Shown here in pieces: positions 17,544 to 26,410 of a stretch of DNA of 64,000 bases (position 1 is the stretch's first letter; each line of letters starts with the position of its first letter). A model generated the notes under the pieces. That model was not told where the DNA came from. It was given only the letters and a program-made list of their open reading frames with translations, and did not search any database. Both the position numbers and the translations under genes were made by a program. The DNA lies in assembly GCA_014360755.1 (NCBI GenBank), contig JACIWX010000001.1, forward strand, positions 124,001-188,000. Reading direction: 5' to 3'. The stretch is from Chloroflexota bacterium (GTDB taxonomy: Bacteria; Chloroflexota; Anaerolineae; UBA2200).

Positions 17544-18587
17544 TTATTCTCCGTACAGACGGTGCAGCAAGTCGTTCAGCAGGCTAGCGACATAGCGCAC
17601 GGCAGAAACCGCTCGCCCATACGGCATGCGCATAGGGCCCAGTACGCCAAGAACGCCATTTGCTTCGCCGGGCAAACCGTAGCCAGACAAAACCAGGCTG
17701 CAATCTCGGAGCTCAGCCCACTTGCTCTCATTGCCAATGATCACCTGAATGCCATTGGACACCTGGGCCTCGCTGAGAATCGCTTGCAGTGTGTTATCCT
17801 GTTCCAGGACCTGCAAGACTTGGCGAGCCCGTTCGATCTCGATAAACTCTGGTTGGCGTAAGATATGCACCAGCCCATCGCGATAGATCTCGCGGGTGCC
17901 CTGTGCTTCATGGGATTGCATCAGTTCGACGATACGTTTGCTGACCTCTGCTTCAAGGGCATCTTGCTCCGTATAGGTTGTCGCTTGTACCACTGCCTGA
18001 GCCTGATGGGCATCAAAGTTTGCGAATTGCTGATTCAGTTTGTTCGAAACCCGGCTCAGCTCTTCCTGCGCCACGGGCTTGCTGAACACCATCATTTGTT
18101 GGTGTACAGAGCTGTCTTGCAGCACCAGGATCATCAAGCCGGTCAGTTCGCTGATAGAGATGAGTTCCACATGGCGAAAGCGGGCTTGCCGGGCCTGGGG
18201 TACGGCAATGAGAGAAGCACTCTGAGCGGTGCGAGCCAGGACAGCAGCCGCCAGCCTCATCCATTGGTCTAGGTCGAGGCTAATTTGATGAAACTGGTGT
18301 CGGATCATCAATTGCTCCGACAAAGGCAGATCTGACTCCTCCATGAGCTTTTCTACAAAGTAGCGATAGCCCTTTGCTGTCGGCACACGTCCAGCCGATG
18401 TATGGGGCTGCATGAGATAGCCCATTTCGGTCAGTTCTGCAAATTCATTGCGGATGGTAGCTGCGCTTACACCTAGACCATAGCGCTGGCAAATGGTATC
18501 TGAGCCGACTGGCCTGGCTGTTGCAATGTACTCCCGTACCACAATGCCCAGAATGGCCTGTTTTCTCTCCGTCAAATCTTCTACCAT
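17544..18587 (-). CDS. hrcA: Heat-inducible transcription repressor HrcA
   Basis: A 347-aa repressor that binds CIRCE and is kept active by GroEL. N-terminal winged helix with RKQAILGIVVREYIATARPVGS and ATIRNEFAELTEMGYL, then QPHTSAGRVPTAKGYRYFV, followed by the GAF-like domain and the C-terminal GVLGVLGPMRMPYGRAVSAV signature. The start at 18587 (MVEDLTER, upstream GGGGAAGG) is preferred; the ATG at 18632 lies inside the CIRCE operator and would place the operator within the gene. First gene of the operon, so autoregulated. Confidence 0.96.
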   Translation of the reverse strand: MVEDLTERKQAILGIVVREYIATARPVGSDTICQRYGLGVSAATIRNEFAELTEMGYLMQPHTSAGRVPTAKGYRYFVEKLMEESDLPLSEQLMIRHQFHQISLDLDQWMRLAAAVLARTAQSASLIAVPQARQARFRHVELISISELTGLMILVLQDSSVHQQMMVFSKPVAQEELSRVSNKLNQQFANFDAHQAQAVVQATTYTEQDALEAEVSKRIVELMQSHEAQGTREIYRDGLVHILRQPEFIEIERARQVLQVLEQDNTLQAILSEAQVSNGIQVIIGNESKWAELRDCSLVLSGYGLPGEANGVLGVLGPMRMPYGRAVSAVRYVASLLNDLLHRLYGE

Positions 18588-18621
18588 TTCCCTGTCCGCC
18601 TTCCCCACAAGAAACAATGCT

Positions 18622-18648
18622 TTAGCACTCATCTCTATCGAGTGCTAA
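18622..18648 (-). promoter_or_regulatory. CIRCE operator (HrcA binding site)
   Basis: A perfect consensus CIRCE: TTAGCACTC, nine bases, GAGTGCTAA. It starts 3 bp downstream of the -10 box and precedes hrcA, so bound HrcA would block transcription of hrcA-grpE-dnaK. Confidence 0.98.
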
Positions 18649-18651
18649 AAA

Positions 18652-18680
18652 ATCATACCACGATATGCCGTTCTTGTCAA
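18652..18680 (-). promoter_or_regulatory. sigma-A promoter of the hrcA operon
   Basis: On the minus strand TTGACA (18675-18680) and TATGAT (18652-18657) are exactly 17 bp apart, directly before CIRCE. Confidence 0.9.
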
Positions 18681-18710
18681 TATGTTTGGGCCAATTCATA
18701 TAAAAGTCTA

Positions 18711-18740
18711 ACAGAAAAGCCTTTGTTCAGGTCAAAGGCT
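18711..18740 (-). terminator. Intrinsic terminator after the polyprenyl glycosylphosphotransferase gene
   Basis: On the minus strand AGCCTTTG, a 7-nt loop and CAAAGGCT form an 8-bp stem followed by TTTTCTGTT. It lies 45 bp after the stop at 18786 and insulates the hrcA promoter. Confidence 0.75.
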
Positions 18741-18785
18741 CTTGGGTACTTCTATTTCATTTTTCCTAGAGGGGGCATTGGTCGC

Positions 18786-20180
18786 TTAGTATGCGTTTTT
18801 ATCGCGGAAGATATTAAAGAAGGTCTTGATCAGGATTTTGATGTCCAGAAGCAGCGACCAGTTTTCGATGTACCACAGGTCATATTTGGTGCGCTCGATA
18901 ATGGAGGTATCGCCACGCAAGCCATTCACCTGAGCCCAGCCCGTGATACCCGCCTTCTCCTTATGGCGTTCCATATAGCGTGGCACAATCTGACGGAATT
19001 GCTCCACAAATACGGGACGCTCTGGGCGAGGCCCTACTAGGCTCATATCGCCTAGCAATACGTTGATGAATTGTGGCAGTTCGTCAAGGGAGTAGCGGCG
19101 GATAAAGGCACCCAGGCGGGTGACCCGCGGGTCATTCCGCGTAGCCCAGACCGGGCCAGTTTGTTGCTCTGCGTCCACGCGCATAGAACGGAATTTTAAT
19201 ATTTGAAATGGCTTCGCGTCCAGTCCCATACGCTCTTGGGTGTAGAATACCGGCCCAGGCGAATCGAGTTTGATCAAGAGGGCAATCAACAACATCAATG
19301 GTGATAGGAGGATCAGCGTGGCCGCGCTGACGACAATATCCATGCCGCGTTTCACAGCTAGCCGCCAGCCACGCAGTGCCACATCGCGAACGGTGAGCAA
19401 AGGCAAGCCGTTCAGGTCATCAATGCTAATTTCGGAGGCGATGATTTGAAACACATCTGGGAAGACGCGTACAGTAGCCCTTTCGCGCTCAGCCTGTGAG
19501 ATGAGGTCCAGGATTTCTTCATGGCTTGCCTCTGGAAGGCCAATGATGACTTCCTGTACGTCTTGTTCACGGATGATAAAGCCCAGTTGGTTCCGATTGC
19601 CAAGAACGGGCAATCCGCTCACCTCCTTGCGTCCAGGAGTATCATCCACAAAGCCAACCGGTTGATATCCTAGTTTGGGTGACTGGTTGATCTTTTGCAG
19701 GATCATCCTCCCCACGTCGCCCGCACCGACGATGAGCACGCGGGTAGGATGTGCAATGCGAAACTTGGTGTGGAGGTAATCAGTGAGCAGCCGCCCCATC
19801 ATGACCAAGGGGATACACAAGATCCAGGCATAGATGACCATGGCGCGGGGATAATCTAGTTCGTTCTTATAGATGAAAGAGGTCAGAGCTACTGAGGCAA
19901 TAGTGCCGAAGGAGATGGCTGCGATGATGGAATAGGATTTATCAATGCGCGAGAGGCCGCGCTTGAAGTGATATAGTCGGTAGAGGAAAAAGGTGGCAAG
20001 CAGGGTGATGATGTGAATCAACAACATGCCGCTATAGTAACTAAATGGGCGAGGAACAAGGGGGCGCGGGTATTCCGTAACGCGGCGCAGCAAATAGGCA
20101 GCGACAAAAGATGCCGCGATCATGGCGGCATCCATTGCTACCGTGAAAAGTCCTAGAAGCCAGTTTGTCCTACGCTGCAT
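18786..20180 (-). CDS. Undecaprenyl-phosphate sugar phosphotransferase (WbaP/CpsE-type initiating enzyme)
   Basis: A 464-aa enzyme that starts exopolysaccharide synthesis by moving sugar-1-phosphate to undecaprenyl phosphate. Four to five N-terminal membrane helices, a Rossmann-like CoA-binding domain (RVLIVGAGDVGRMIL), a re-entrant helix after RGMDIVVSAATLILL, then the catalytic bacterial sugar transferase core with LDSPGPVFYTQERMG, FQILKFRSM, RRYSLDELPQFINVL and GDMSLVGPRPE. Full length for the family. The sugar specificity is not readable. Followed by an intrinsic terminator; upstream neighbours are rimI, tsaB and tsaE. Confidence 0.93.
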   Translation of the reverse strand: MQRRTNWLLGLFTVAMDAAMIAASFVAAYLLRRVTEYPRPLVPRPFSYYSGMLLIHIITLLATFFLYRLYHFKRGLSRIDKSYSIIAAISFGTIASVALTSFIYKNELDYPRAMVIYAWILCIPLVMMGRLLTDYLHTKFRIAHPTRVLIVGAGDVGRMILQKINQSPKLGYQPVGFVDDTPGRKEVSGLPVLGNRNQLGFIIREQDVQEVIIGLPEASHEEILDLISQAERERATVRVFPDVFQIIASEISIDDLNGLPLLTVRDVALRGWRLAVKRGMDIVVSAATLILLSPLMLLIALLIKLDSPGPVFYTQERMGLDAKPFQILKFRSMRVDAEQQTGPVWATRNDPRVTRLGAFIRRYSLDELPQFINVLLGDMSLVGPRPERPVFVEQFRQIVPRYMERHKEKAGITGWAQVNGLRGDTSIIERTKYDLWYIENWSLLLDIKILIKTFFNIFRDKNAY

Positions 20181-20226
20181 CGCTCAATCTCCACAGAATA
20201 CACGTATTTCAACTGATATTCTAGCA

Positions 20227-20850
20227 CTACAGGGCGGCTTGCGTCAACTGTGCAGCGAGTTTTTGTCGCAAGGCAGATTTCAGGGCTTGAAAACGCCTCT
20301 GAAAAGATAGCGAAGTAATCCGTTCGGTAGTCATGATCAGTGCATCTTCGTTATTATCCGAGTAGTATCGTTTGCGCAATCCAGCGGCCATAAAGCCGTA
20401 TTTCTGGTAAAGATTCTGGGCGGCGATATTGGAGACGCGCACTTCTAAGGTGAGAACGGCTGCATGGAGTGCTATTGCTTCGTCAATAAGGTGGGTGAGC
20501 AGCAATTCACCGATCCCCCGACGCCGCCAGTCAGGATGCACACCCAAAGTACAAATATGTGCCTCGTCCAGGATAAGCCAAAAGCCACCATAGCCGAGGA
20601 TTTTACGCGCTGAGCAGTCCTTATTGGCATCGTTTCCTCGTTCGCTGTTCTGAGGGCTATGCTCAACGTGGCTGGTGTCTGTCCTCGCAAGCCGCACAAC
20701 GAAAAAATGTGCCATTGGATTGTATTGCAGTTCATATTCAAAAGCACGGGCTGACCAGGGCATGGAGAAGATCATCTTCTCGAGAGCAGCTACTTCGGGG
20801 ACATCGGAAAGGGTCATTTTCTCCACCATGTAGGGGATGTCGTTGCTCAT
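20227..20850 (-). CDS. rimI: GNAT N-acetyltransferase, RimI-type
   Basis: A 207-aa GNAT protein. RimI acetylates the N-terminal Ala of ribosomal protein S18 or acts more widely on protein N-termini. Seen: the acetyl-CoA loop HPDWRRRGIGELLLTHLIDEA, LEVRVSNIAAQNLYQKYGF and RKRYYSDNNEDALIM, all typical of RimI. About 30 polar residues (around TDTSHVEHSPQNSERGN) are inserted between strands 3 and 4, and a basic C-terminal tail is added. Start MSNDIPY lies 13 bp after tsaB. The tsaE-tsaB-rimI order is the classic one. Confidence 0.9.
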   Translation of the reverse strand: MSNDIPYMVEKMTLSDVPEVAALEKMIFSMPWSARAFEYELQYNPMAHFFVVRLARTDTSHVEHSPQNSERGNDANKDCSARKILGYGGFWLILDEAHICTLGVHPDWRRRGIGELLLTHLIDEAIALHAAVLTLEVRVSNIAAQNLYQKYGFMAAGLRKRYYSDNNEDALIMTTERITSLSFQRRFQALKSALRQKLAAQLTQAAL

Positions 20851-20863
20851 GGCAAACCCAACC

Positions 20864-21520
20864 TTACGCATGTTGCAAATAGATGGGAGAAAGTGAGGAC
20901 AGGTTATCCCGTTCTCCTGCCGCAAAACGCTGCCAAGCGAGTTCTGCCAGATAACCGGCACGTCGTATGGCAAAAGCCGGGCTGGCAATGATGGCATGCC
21001 CAGGCACTGCCTCGCGCAATGCCTGAATCAGGCGCTGGTCCATTTCTCCACAGACCAATGTTGGCTCCTTGAGCAAGTCACTGAGCGCGTCTAAGGTGGC
21101 AAGTGCATACTCGCTACGGCGTCGCCAGGTTCCTGCAACGACCTGATAAAAAGCGGTGCACCATCGCCCTCGGCCGGCAGGCAAGACGGCACAAACTGGC
21201 AGAGGCTGATGGGAATGGGCATAGGCTGTGGCATCAAGGGTGGGAATCCCTAGCAAGGGGATATTCAGTGCCAATGCCAATCCTTTCGCTACGCTCATAC
21301 CGACCCGCAAGCCAGTGAAGGAACCAGGGCCCAGTGAGACCGCTACCGCAGTGAGGGCAGAAGGAGCCAGGGTTTGTTGTTCACAGGCTCGCACAATATA
21401 GGGCATTAGTTCCACCGTATGGTTATCGCTTGTCTGCCACATGTACTCGGCATGCAAGCCATCTTGGTCATACAGGGCGATACCTGCTATGCGCGTTGCA
21501 GTGTCAATCGCTAGTAACAA
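20864..21520 (-). CDS. tsaB: tRNA threonylcarbamoyladenosine biosynthesis protein TsaB
   Basis: A 218-aa non-catalytic ASKHA partner of TsaD in t6A37 tRNA modification. Motifs: LLAIDTATRIAGIAL, SDNHTVELMP, and VSLGPGSFTGLRVGMSVAKGLA. The reading frame is open 18 codons upstream, but the conserved N-terminus begins at a TTG codon (21518-21520) that has AAGGAG six bases before it, so a TTG start is chosen. TsaD itself is not in the window. Confidence 0.93.
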   Translation of the reverse strand: MLLAIDTATRIAGIALYDQDGLHAEYMWQTSDNHTVELMPYIVRACEQQTLAPSALTAVAVSLGPGSFTGLRVGMSVAKGLALALNIPLLGIPTLDATAYAHSHQPLPVCAVLPAGRGRWCTAFYQVVAGTWRRRSEYALATLDALSDLLKEPTLVCGEMDQRLIQALREAVPGHAIIASPAFAIRRAGYLAELAWQRFAAGERDNLSSLSPIYLQHA

Positions 21521-21616
21521 GTGAGGCTCCTTGGCGCAATAAGTAAAATGTACAGAGCAAGGAGTGACAAGCAATGTGATGCGAAAGAGTGTAATAGATT
21601 GTTCATTGGCTGTTGT

Positions 21617-22123
21617 CTACTGGCTTCCAAAAGCTTTCGCACGGAAGCGTTGTAACAATTCCTCATAGCGTTTCCCTTGGGGCTTGAAGAGCAGTGCCCT
21701 CTTCGTATCCCCTATGTAATGCAGGGTGATCCATAATCTCTCCTCAGGCAGGAGTTCGCGCACACGTTCTGCCCATTCGATGACGCAGATCCCATCCCCA
21801 TAGAAATAATCTTCCAGGCCCGCGGCGCGTGCCTCTGCCACGGTCTCGATGCGGTACAGGTCTATATGGTAGAACTTGTACCTGTGATTCGGCACAGGAT
21901 ATTCACTGGCGATGATGAAAGTGGGGCTAGCAATAGCAGAAGCTATCCCCAGTCCACGCCCGATGCCCTGCACGAGGCAAGTTTTGCCTGTGCCGAGTTC
22001 ACCTTCTAGGCAAATCAAATCGCCTCCCTGTAGCAAGCGCCCCAGGCGTTCCCCAATGCGCTGCGTTTGCGCTACGCTATGGCTAATAAAATCTAGACTA
22101 CGGCCAGTTACAATTGGTGCCAC
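21617..22123 (-). CDS. tsaE: tRNA threonylcarbamoyladenosine biosynthesis ATPase TsaE
   Basis: A 168-aa P-loop ATPase that drives the TsaBD complex for t6A. Walker A GELGTGKT (41-48), SPTFIIASEY, the FYHIDLYRIE segment and ICVIEWAERV are diagnostic. GTG start with GAGGAG eight bases upstream. It is followed 96 bp later by tsaB on the same strand, and preceded by the PEP-utilising enzyme gene 52 bp upstream. Confidence 0.95.
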   Translation of the reverse strand: MAPIVTGRSLDFISHSVAQTQRIGERLGRLLQGGDLICLEGELGTGKTCLVQGIGRGLGIASAIASPTFIIASEYPVPNHRYKFYHIDLYRIETVAEARAAGLEDYFYGDGICVIEWAERVRELLPEERLWITLHYIGDTKRALLFKPQGKRYEELLQRFRAKAFGSQ

Positions 22124-22175
22124 TCGCTGCTCTCCTCGTTGGGTATTATACTCAGATGAGGGGCACTTGCGAAGT

Positions 22176-24794
22176 TCACTTCTCCATCTCTTTGGTTACT
22201 GTTCCAAGGAGGCCGTCTACCACGATCAGGTCACCATCGTGCAGCAGTTGGGTAATACCAGGAATGCCAGCGACAGCGGGCAAGCCGTACTCTCTAGCGA
22301 CTACTGCAGCATGGGAGAGTTGTCCGCCGTGTTCGAGGACCAAAGCATTCACCAGGCTGAAAATAGGCGTCCATCCTGGATCTATACCCCGTGCCACCAG
22401 GATGTCGCCTGGTTTCACTTTATGAAATTCGCTTGGGGAGAAGAGCACAACCGCGGGACCTTTTGCCAAGCCAGGGCTCACCGCTCGCCCCTGGAATTGC
22501 GTCCCACGCCTAGCTTCCTCGATGGCGAGGGGTTGATTGCCGTGCAGGAAAGGTGGGTAAGCTTGCGCTGCAGCCATATCGGATTCCTGGCATAAGCGGT
22601 TAAATTGCTGCTGTCTAGTCAGCGCCAATAACGCATAATTTTTGCCTTCAGCAGGATTACGGAAATAAGCCTCAATTTCTGCCTTTGTCAGGAAGAAGAT
22701 TTGCGCGGCTTGGTTGAGAGTACCTGCTTCGACGAAATGCTTGGCAAGCAGCAGAAAAAGCTGGCGCATGAGAGCCAGTGTCCTTTGCCAATAGAAGCGT
22801 TGGTCTTCGCGTAGCGGCAGGTAGCATCGGGTGAGGTGGAGCACGTGGCGAAAAATCCTCCGCTTAAGCCATGCTACTGGGCCATGACCAAAGGAGTTCG
22901 AGATAGCCTCCAGTGCTTGTTCGGCGCTTATGGACGGTTTTTCGCTCCGTACGCCTCCCCTTTGCTTCAGGCGCTGCACAAGGTCAATGACCTGGGCTGG
23001 TTGGGCAGCGAAAGGTGGCTGGTAGATATCCAGAGAGAAGGAGCGATGCCCGTAGCGCTTCAAGAAATCGGCTAGTGCTCCTTGGAAGGTGTTGGCATCT
23101 TCAATTTGTGCCAAAGACTGGAGGGCGTGATCCATTTCCAAGGTCTTGTTCGGCAAACCAGTTACCAAAAGACTACACAGGTAGGAGGAGTCTTCTCGTT
23201 TGACCCAGGCTTTGGCTAGGCGACGCAGCAGAGTATACGTCAGGTCGGCAAAGGTCAGGCTCCAGCGGTGCAGGGATAGCAGTGCGGCATTGAGACGCTG
23301 TGCTTGCTGGATCACTGCCCAGATAGATTCGGCTGCCGCAGAGGCATCGCACAAAGCGTCCAATTGCTCCTCAAGTTGTTGGCTGCGTTGCTCATGTTGC
23401 ACAGCAAAAGCGGCCCAGATGCGGTAATGGTGCCAGGGTGACCACACTGCCGGCTGGTGCAGGAAGTGCCAAAGCATGGAGAGCAGAAAGCGGGGGTCAA
23501 AAAGAGAGCGCGGGTATTGGACCTGGCGTCGCAGTTCCGTCTTGCCAGATGGGAAGTAGCGGTAGGCATCTTCAGGCAAAAGAGCGTCGGGAAAGACTTT
23601 ATAGAGGGTCTGGAACACAAAGAGGTTCACGTATGGGTGTCCACGATACAGCTTTGTAATGCGTAGCCGCTCCACGTTTTTCAGCCCCAGATAGCGCAAG
23701 GGATCGCGAAAAGCCAATCTCTCCAGCAACTCATTGACAACAGACCAGCCGAGTGGGGAAACAGGCTGGTGGAACCGTTCGTTCAGGAACCCCGATGTCC
23801 AGATGTCATTATCTCCCGGAATCACATCGGTGAAAAAGCTGCGTGGGCTGGTGGTAATGGGACGCGACTGCAGGATGTAGAATCTCCCTTGGGCAAAAGC
23901 CCATTCCACATCTTGGGGGGCGTTGAAATGGCGCTCCAAAGCCAGCGCCGTTTCTGCGACTTTTCTGACCTGCTCAGAAGTCAGCACACGAACGTTGCGC
24001 TCCTCCGCAGGCACTTCGACGCGCTGCAACCCGCCTTGCGCAGCCATTGCCCACTTATGACGTTTATGCGCAATAAAGGGCGGCTCGCACTCGCGCAGCA
24101 AATCTCTGCTCATAACATAGCGGTCTACGTCGTCCTCTCCACTGACTACCGTTATCCCCTGGCCGAAGGCTGCCTCGATGAGTATTTGCTCTGCGCCTGT
24201 AACCGGGTGCAGGGAAAAAGCTACGCCAGCAAAATCCGCATCCACCATCCGTTGCACGAGGACAGCCATCGCTACATCGCTTTGTCCTAGCCCACGCTGT
24301 GAGCGGTAGAGCGCCGCTTGCGGTGACCAGAGCGAAGCCCAACATTCCAAAATGGCCCATAGCAATTGCTGTTCATCGCGTATGTTAAGGAGCGTTGTCC
24401 CTTGCCCAGCGAAGGATGCAGTAGGTATATCTTCAATGCTGGCTGAGGAACGAACGGCAACTGGAATAGGTGGTTGCTCTTCGCTGGCCGTCAGTTTGCG
24501 GTAGGCGCCCAGGAGTGTTTCGCACATGGAATCGCTCAGGCTACCCGTGCGGATGCGCTGCTGCAATTCCAATGCTGCGTGCTCTATCTGGCGAGGAGGC
24601 AGAGACGTTAAAGCATGTATCTCCCGTTCTAAGCCATTTGTAGCCAAGAAATCCTGGTAAGCGGCTGCAGTGATGCAAAACCCGGCTGGTACGGGAAAGC
24701 CTGCCCGTGCGATTTGAGCTAGGTTGAATGCTTTGCCGCCAACCAGGAGGCGGTCTTCTGCTGTGATTTCCTCAAGCCATCTGATCATGTACAT
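22176..24794 (-). CDS. PEP/pyruvate-binding phosphotransferase of rifampin-phosphotransferase (Rph) shape
   Basis: An 872-aa enzyme with an N-terminal ATP-grasp domain (GGKAFNLAQIARAGFPVPAGF, VAVRSSASIEDIPTASFAGQ, FILQSRPI near residue 310), a middle alpha-helical domain (about 330-770), and a C-terminal swivelling phosphohistidine domain with GGQLSHAAVVAREYG (His near 828). The PEP/pyruvate TIM barrel of PpsA or PPDK is missing. This is the plan and length of rifampin phosphotransferase, where the middle domain binds the acceptor. The acceptor here is unknown; Rph-like proteins are widespread and not all confer resistance. Confidence 0.82.
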   Translation of the reverse strand: MYMIRWLEEITAEDRLLVGGKAFNLAQIARAGFPVPAGFCITAAAYQDFLATNGLEREIHALTSLPPRQIEHAALELQQRIRTGSLSDSMCETLLGAYRKLTASEEQPPIPVAVRSSASIEDIPTASFAGQGTTLLNIRDEQQLLWAILECWASLWSPQAALYRSQRGLGQSDVAMAVLVQRMVDADFAGVAFSLHPVTGAEQILIEAAFGQGITVVSGEDDVDRYVMSRDLLRECEPPFIAHKRHKWAMAAQGGLQRVEVPAEERNVRVLTSEQVRKVAETALALERHFNAPQDVEWAFAQGRFYILQSRPITTSPRSFFTDVIPGDNDIWTSGFLNERFHQPVSPLGWSVVNELLERLAFRDPLRYLGLKNVERLRITKLYRGHPYVNLFVFQTLYKVFPDALLPEDAYRYFPSGKTELRRQVQYPRSLFDPRFLLSMLWHFLHQPAVWSPWHHYRIWAAFAVQHEQRSQQLEEQLDALCDASAAAESIWAVIQQAQRLNAALLSLHRWSLTFADLTYTLLRRLAKAWVKREDSSYLCSLLVTGLPNKTLEMDHALQSLAQIEDANTFQGALADFLKRYGHRSFSLDIYQPPFAAQPAQVIDLVQRLKQRGGVRSEKPSISAEQALEAISNSFGHGPVAWLKRRIFRHVLHLTRCYLPLREDQRFYWQRTLALMRQLFLLLAKHFVEAGTLNQAAQIFFLTKAEIEAYFRNPAEGKNYALLALTRQQQFNRLCQESDMAAAQAYPPFLHGNQPLAIEEARRGTQFQGRAVSPGLAKGPAVVLFSPSEFHKVKPGDILVARGIDPGWTPIFSLVNALVLEHGGQLSHAAVVAREYGLPAVAGIPGITQLLHDGDLIVVDGLLGTVTKEMEK

Positions 24795-24832
24795 GACGAT
24801 CCAGGTCGAATATGGTAGAATAGGAACGGTTT

Positions 24833-25669
24833 ATGTTCCCGATGCATGTTTCGAAAACGAATCGTTTCTTGCGTCTGCTTGATTTTTCATTCCATAGCCT
24901 AGCGCAAGCCTATGGGTATGCTTTCATGCGCCATGTCATCCTGCGTTATCCACTCCGCACGCTGCGTGGCTTTTGGAGGTATTGGCGGATCCTGGGAACA
25001 GATGCGCCAGAGAGGCGCATGCTCTTCTTTGATGAGGAAGAAGCGTTCGTGCGCCGTGCAGCCAACGCAGGAAAGCGGTTTCTGGTAGGCACGGGTTTCT
25101 GTCAGAAGCCGCTCCCCGCTACCTCGACCGGAGCGCAGAATCTGACAACAGATGCCTTTGGTTGCCCTGCTGGGCGCTTTAACCACGACTGCCTGTATCT
25201 CTCGCGCGCAGCAGTGAGCTCAGCCAGTGAAACGTCATTCCACCCTGCCTGTATGGATTGCTCTATCCGTATCCTTGGCTATGCTGCACTCCGAGCGGGG
25301 GCAAGCTTTGCCGTGCTGACCTCTGCGCTGGGTATAGCGCGCGACATCCTGTTCCCCGCGCTGGAAGAGCAGCGCTTCACCCACGTCCTCTTCGCTATCT
25401 GTCCCTATTCCGTCGAGCCAATGAGCCTGGCGCTGCTTATCTGCGGTTTGGAAGGCTATCTCTTTCACTACCACAGCGGCTCCTGTGTCAACTATTCTCA
25501 GTGGCTTCGTGCAGATAGAGGCGACAAGCCCGAGCGCACAGTCCTTTCGCCGCTGAGCCTTGCTCATTTGGCGCGTTTGCTGGAGACGATTGCCGCTCAC
25601 CGCGCTTTATGCGGTGGCACGCTGCCCACCCATTATCGGCAAGTTGGCCACATTTTTGAGCCGTATTGA
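24833..25669 (+). CDS. Uncharacterised cysteine-rich protein
   Basis: A 278-aa protein I cannot place in a family. It contains clustered cysteines: GTGFCQKPL (near 88), FGCPAGRFNHDC (near 108-120), HPACMDCSIR (near 137-145), ICPYS and ICGLEG. These suggest metal or Fe-S binding. The N-terminus is basic and aromatic (MRHVILRYPLRTLRGFWRYW). No signal peptide or clear membrane segment is seen. The gene diverges from the PEP-utilising enzyme with only 38 bp between starts and has AGGAA upstream of the ATG. It is a real gene by length, ribosome site and codon pattern; function unknown. Confidence 0.7.
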   Translation: MFPMHVSKTNRFLRLLDFSFHSLAQAYGYAFMRHVILRYPLRTLRGFWRYWRILGTDAPERRMLFFDEEEAFVRRAANAGKRFLVGTGFCQKPLPATSTGAQNLTTDAFGCPAGRFNHDCLYLSRAAVSSASETSFHPACMDCSIRILGYAALRAGASFAVLTSALGIARDILFPALEEQRFTHVLFAICPYSVEPMSLALLICGLEGYLFHYHSGSCVNYSQWLRADRGDKPERTVLSPLSLAHLARLLETIAAHRALCGGTLPTHYRQVGHIFEPY

Positions 25670-25744
25670 CATGGCTTCTACATTGTAATGCGGAAATCAG
25701 GGGGAGGCAACACGACGAATTCAACCATGATTCAATGCGCCCGC

Positions 25745-25774
25745 TTGACAGAAACCTACAATTGGGGGTATATT
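25745..25774 (+). promoter_or_regulatory. Predicted promoter of the ECF sigma operon
   Basis: TTGACA (25745-25750) and TATATT (25769-25774) are 18 bp apart, about 95 bp upstream of the sigma factor start. This is a housekeeping-type promoter rather than an ECF AAC/CGT type, so strong autoregulation is not evident. Confidence 0.65.
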
Positions 25775-25867
25775 AGGGATAGCGTGCAAGCCGTGGAAAA
25801 TAGTGGAAGGATATGCGTATCTTTGGCTATCTCATCAACGTCTTGTAGAGAGGAGAGTAGCCCTTAC

Positions 25868-26410
25868 ATGCAGTCGAACGAGGAATCGGCGCTGCTGAAA
25901 AGGGCTAGAGAGTACGATCAAGCAGCGATTGCTGAGATTTATGATCGGTACTCAGTACGCATCTACAATTATATCTACCATCGCCTGGGCAATGCACCTT
26001 TGGCTGAGGATTTAACGGCGACTGTTTTCTTGCGCATGCTAGAGGCTATTCGTTCGTCCAAGGCGTGGCAGACATCTTTTTCAGGCTGGCTGTATCGTAT
26101 CGCGCACAATTTGGTAGTGGACCATTTCCGCGCAGGCCGGCAAGATGACGTGCCACTGGATGAGTGGCCTGTCGCTTCGCACGAGCATCCGGCAGATGTG
26201 GCGGAACGATCGCTCACGCAGCAGCGCTTGCGCGCAGCGATCAGCCAGTTGACGGAGGAACAAAGCTTGGTGATTACGCTGAAATTCCTCGAGGGCATGA
26301 GCAATGCTGAGATAGCACAACTCATGGGCAAATCGGAGGGAGCGATCAAGTCATTGCAGTTCAGGGCACTGGCTGCATTACGCCGAATTATAGGCGGAGA
26401 AGAGTTATGA
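25868..26410 (+). CDS. ECF-type RNA polymerase sigma factor
   Basis: A 180-aa sigma-70 family member. Region 2 reads IAEIYDRYSVRIYNYIYHR, EDLTATVFLRMLEAI and FSGWLYRIAHNLVVDHFR. Region 4 reads LTEEQSLVITLKFLEGMSN with the helix-turn-helix AEIAQLMGKSEGAIKSLQFR. The open frame begins 60 codons upstream, but homology starts at MQSNEESALL, which has GGAGAG about 12 nt before it. The stop overlaps the start of the next gene (ATGA), so it is translationally coupled to its probable anti-sigma partner. Confidence 0.93.
   Translation: MQSNEESALLKRAREYDQAAIAEIYDRYSVRIYNYIYHRLGNAPLAEDLTATVFLRMLEAIRSSKAWQTSFSGWLYRIAHNLVVDHFRAGRQDDVPLDEWPVASHEHPADVAERSLTQQRLRAAISQLTEEQSLVITLKFLEGMSNAEIAQLMGKSEGAIKSLQFRALAALRRIIGGEEL

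Noticed and set aside
22176-24794. Call as phosphoenolpyruvate synthase PpsA
   Set aside because: The PEP/pyruvate TIM barrel after the His domain is missing, and the mobile His domain is at the very C-terminus.
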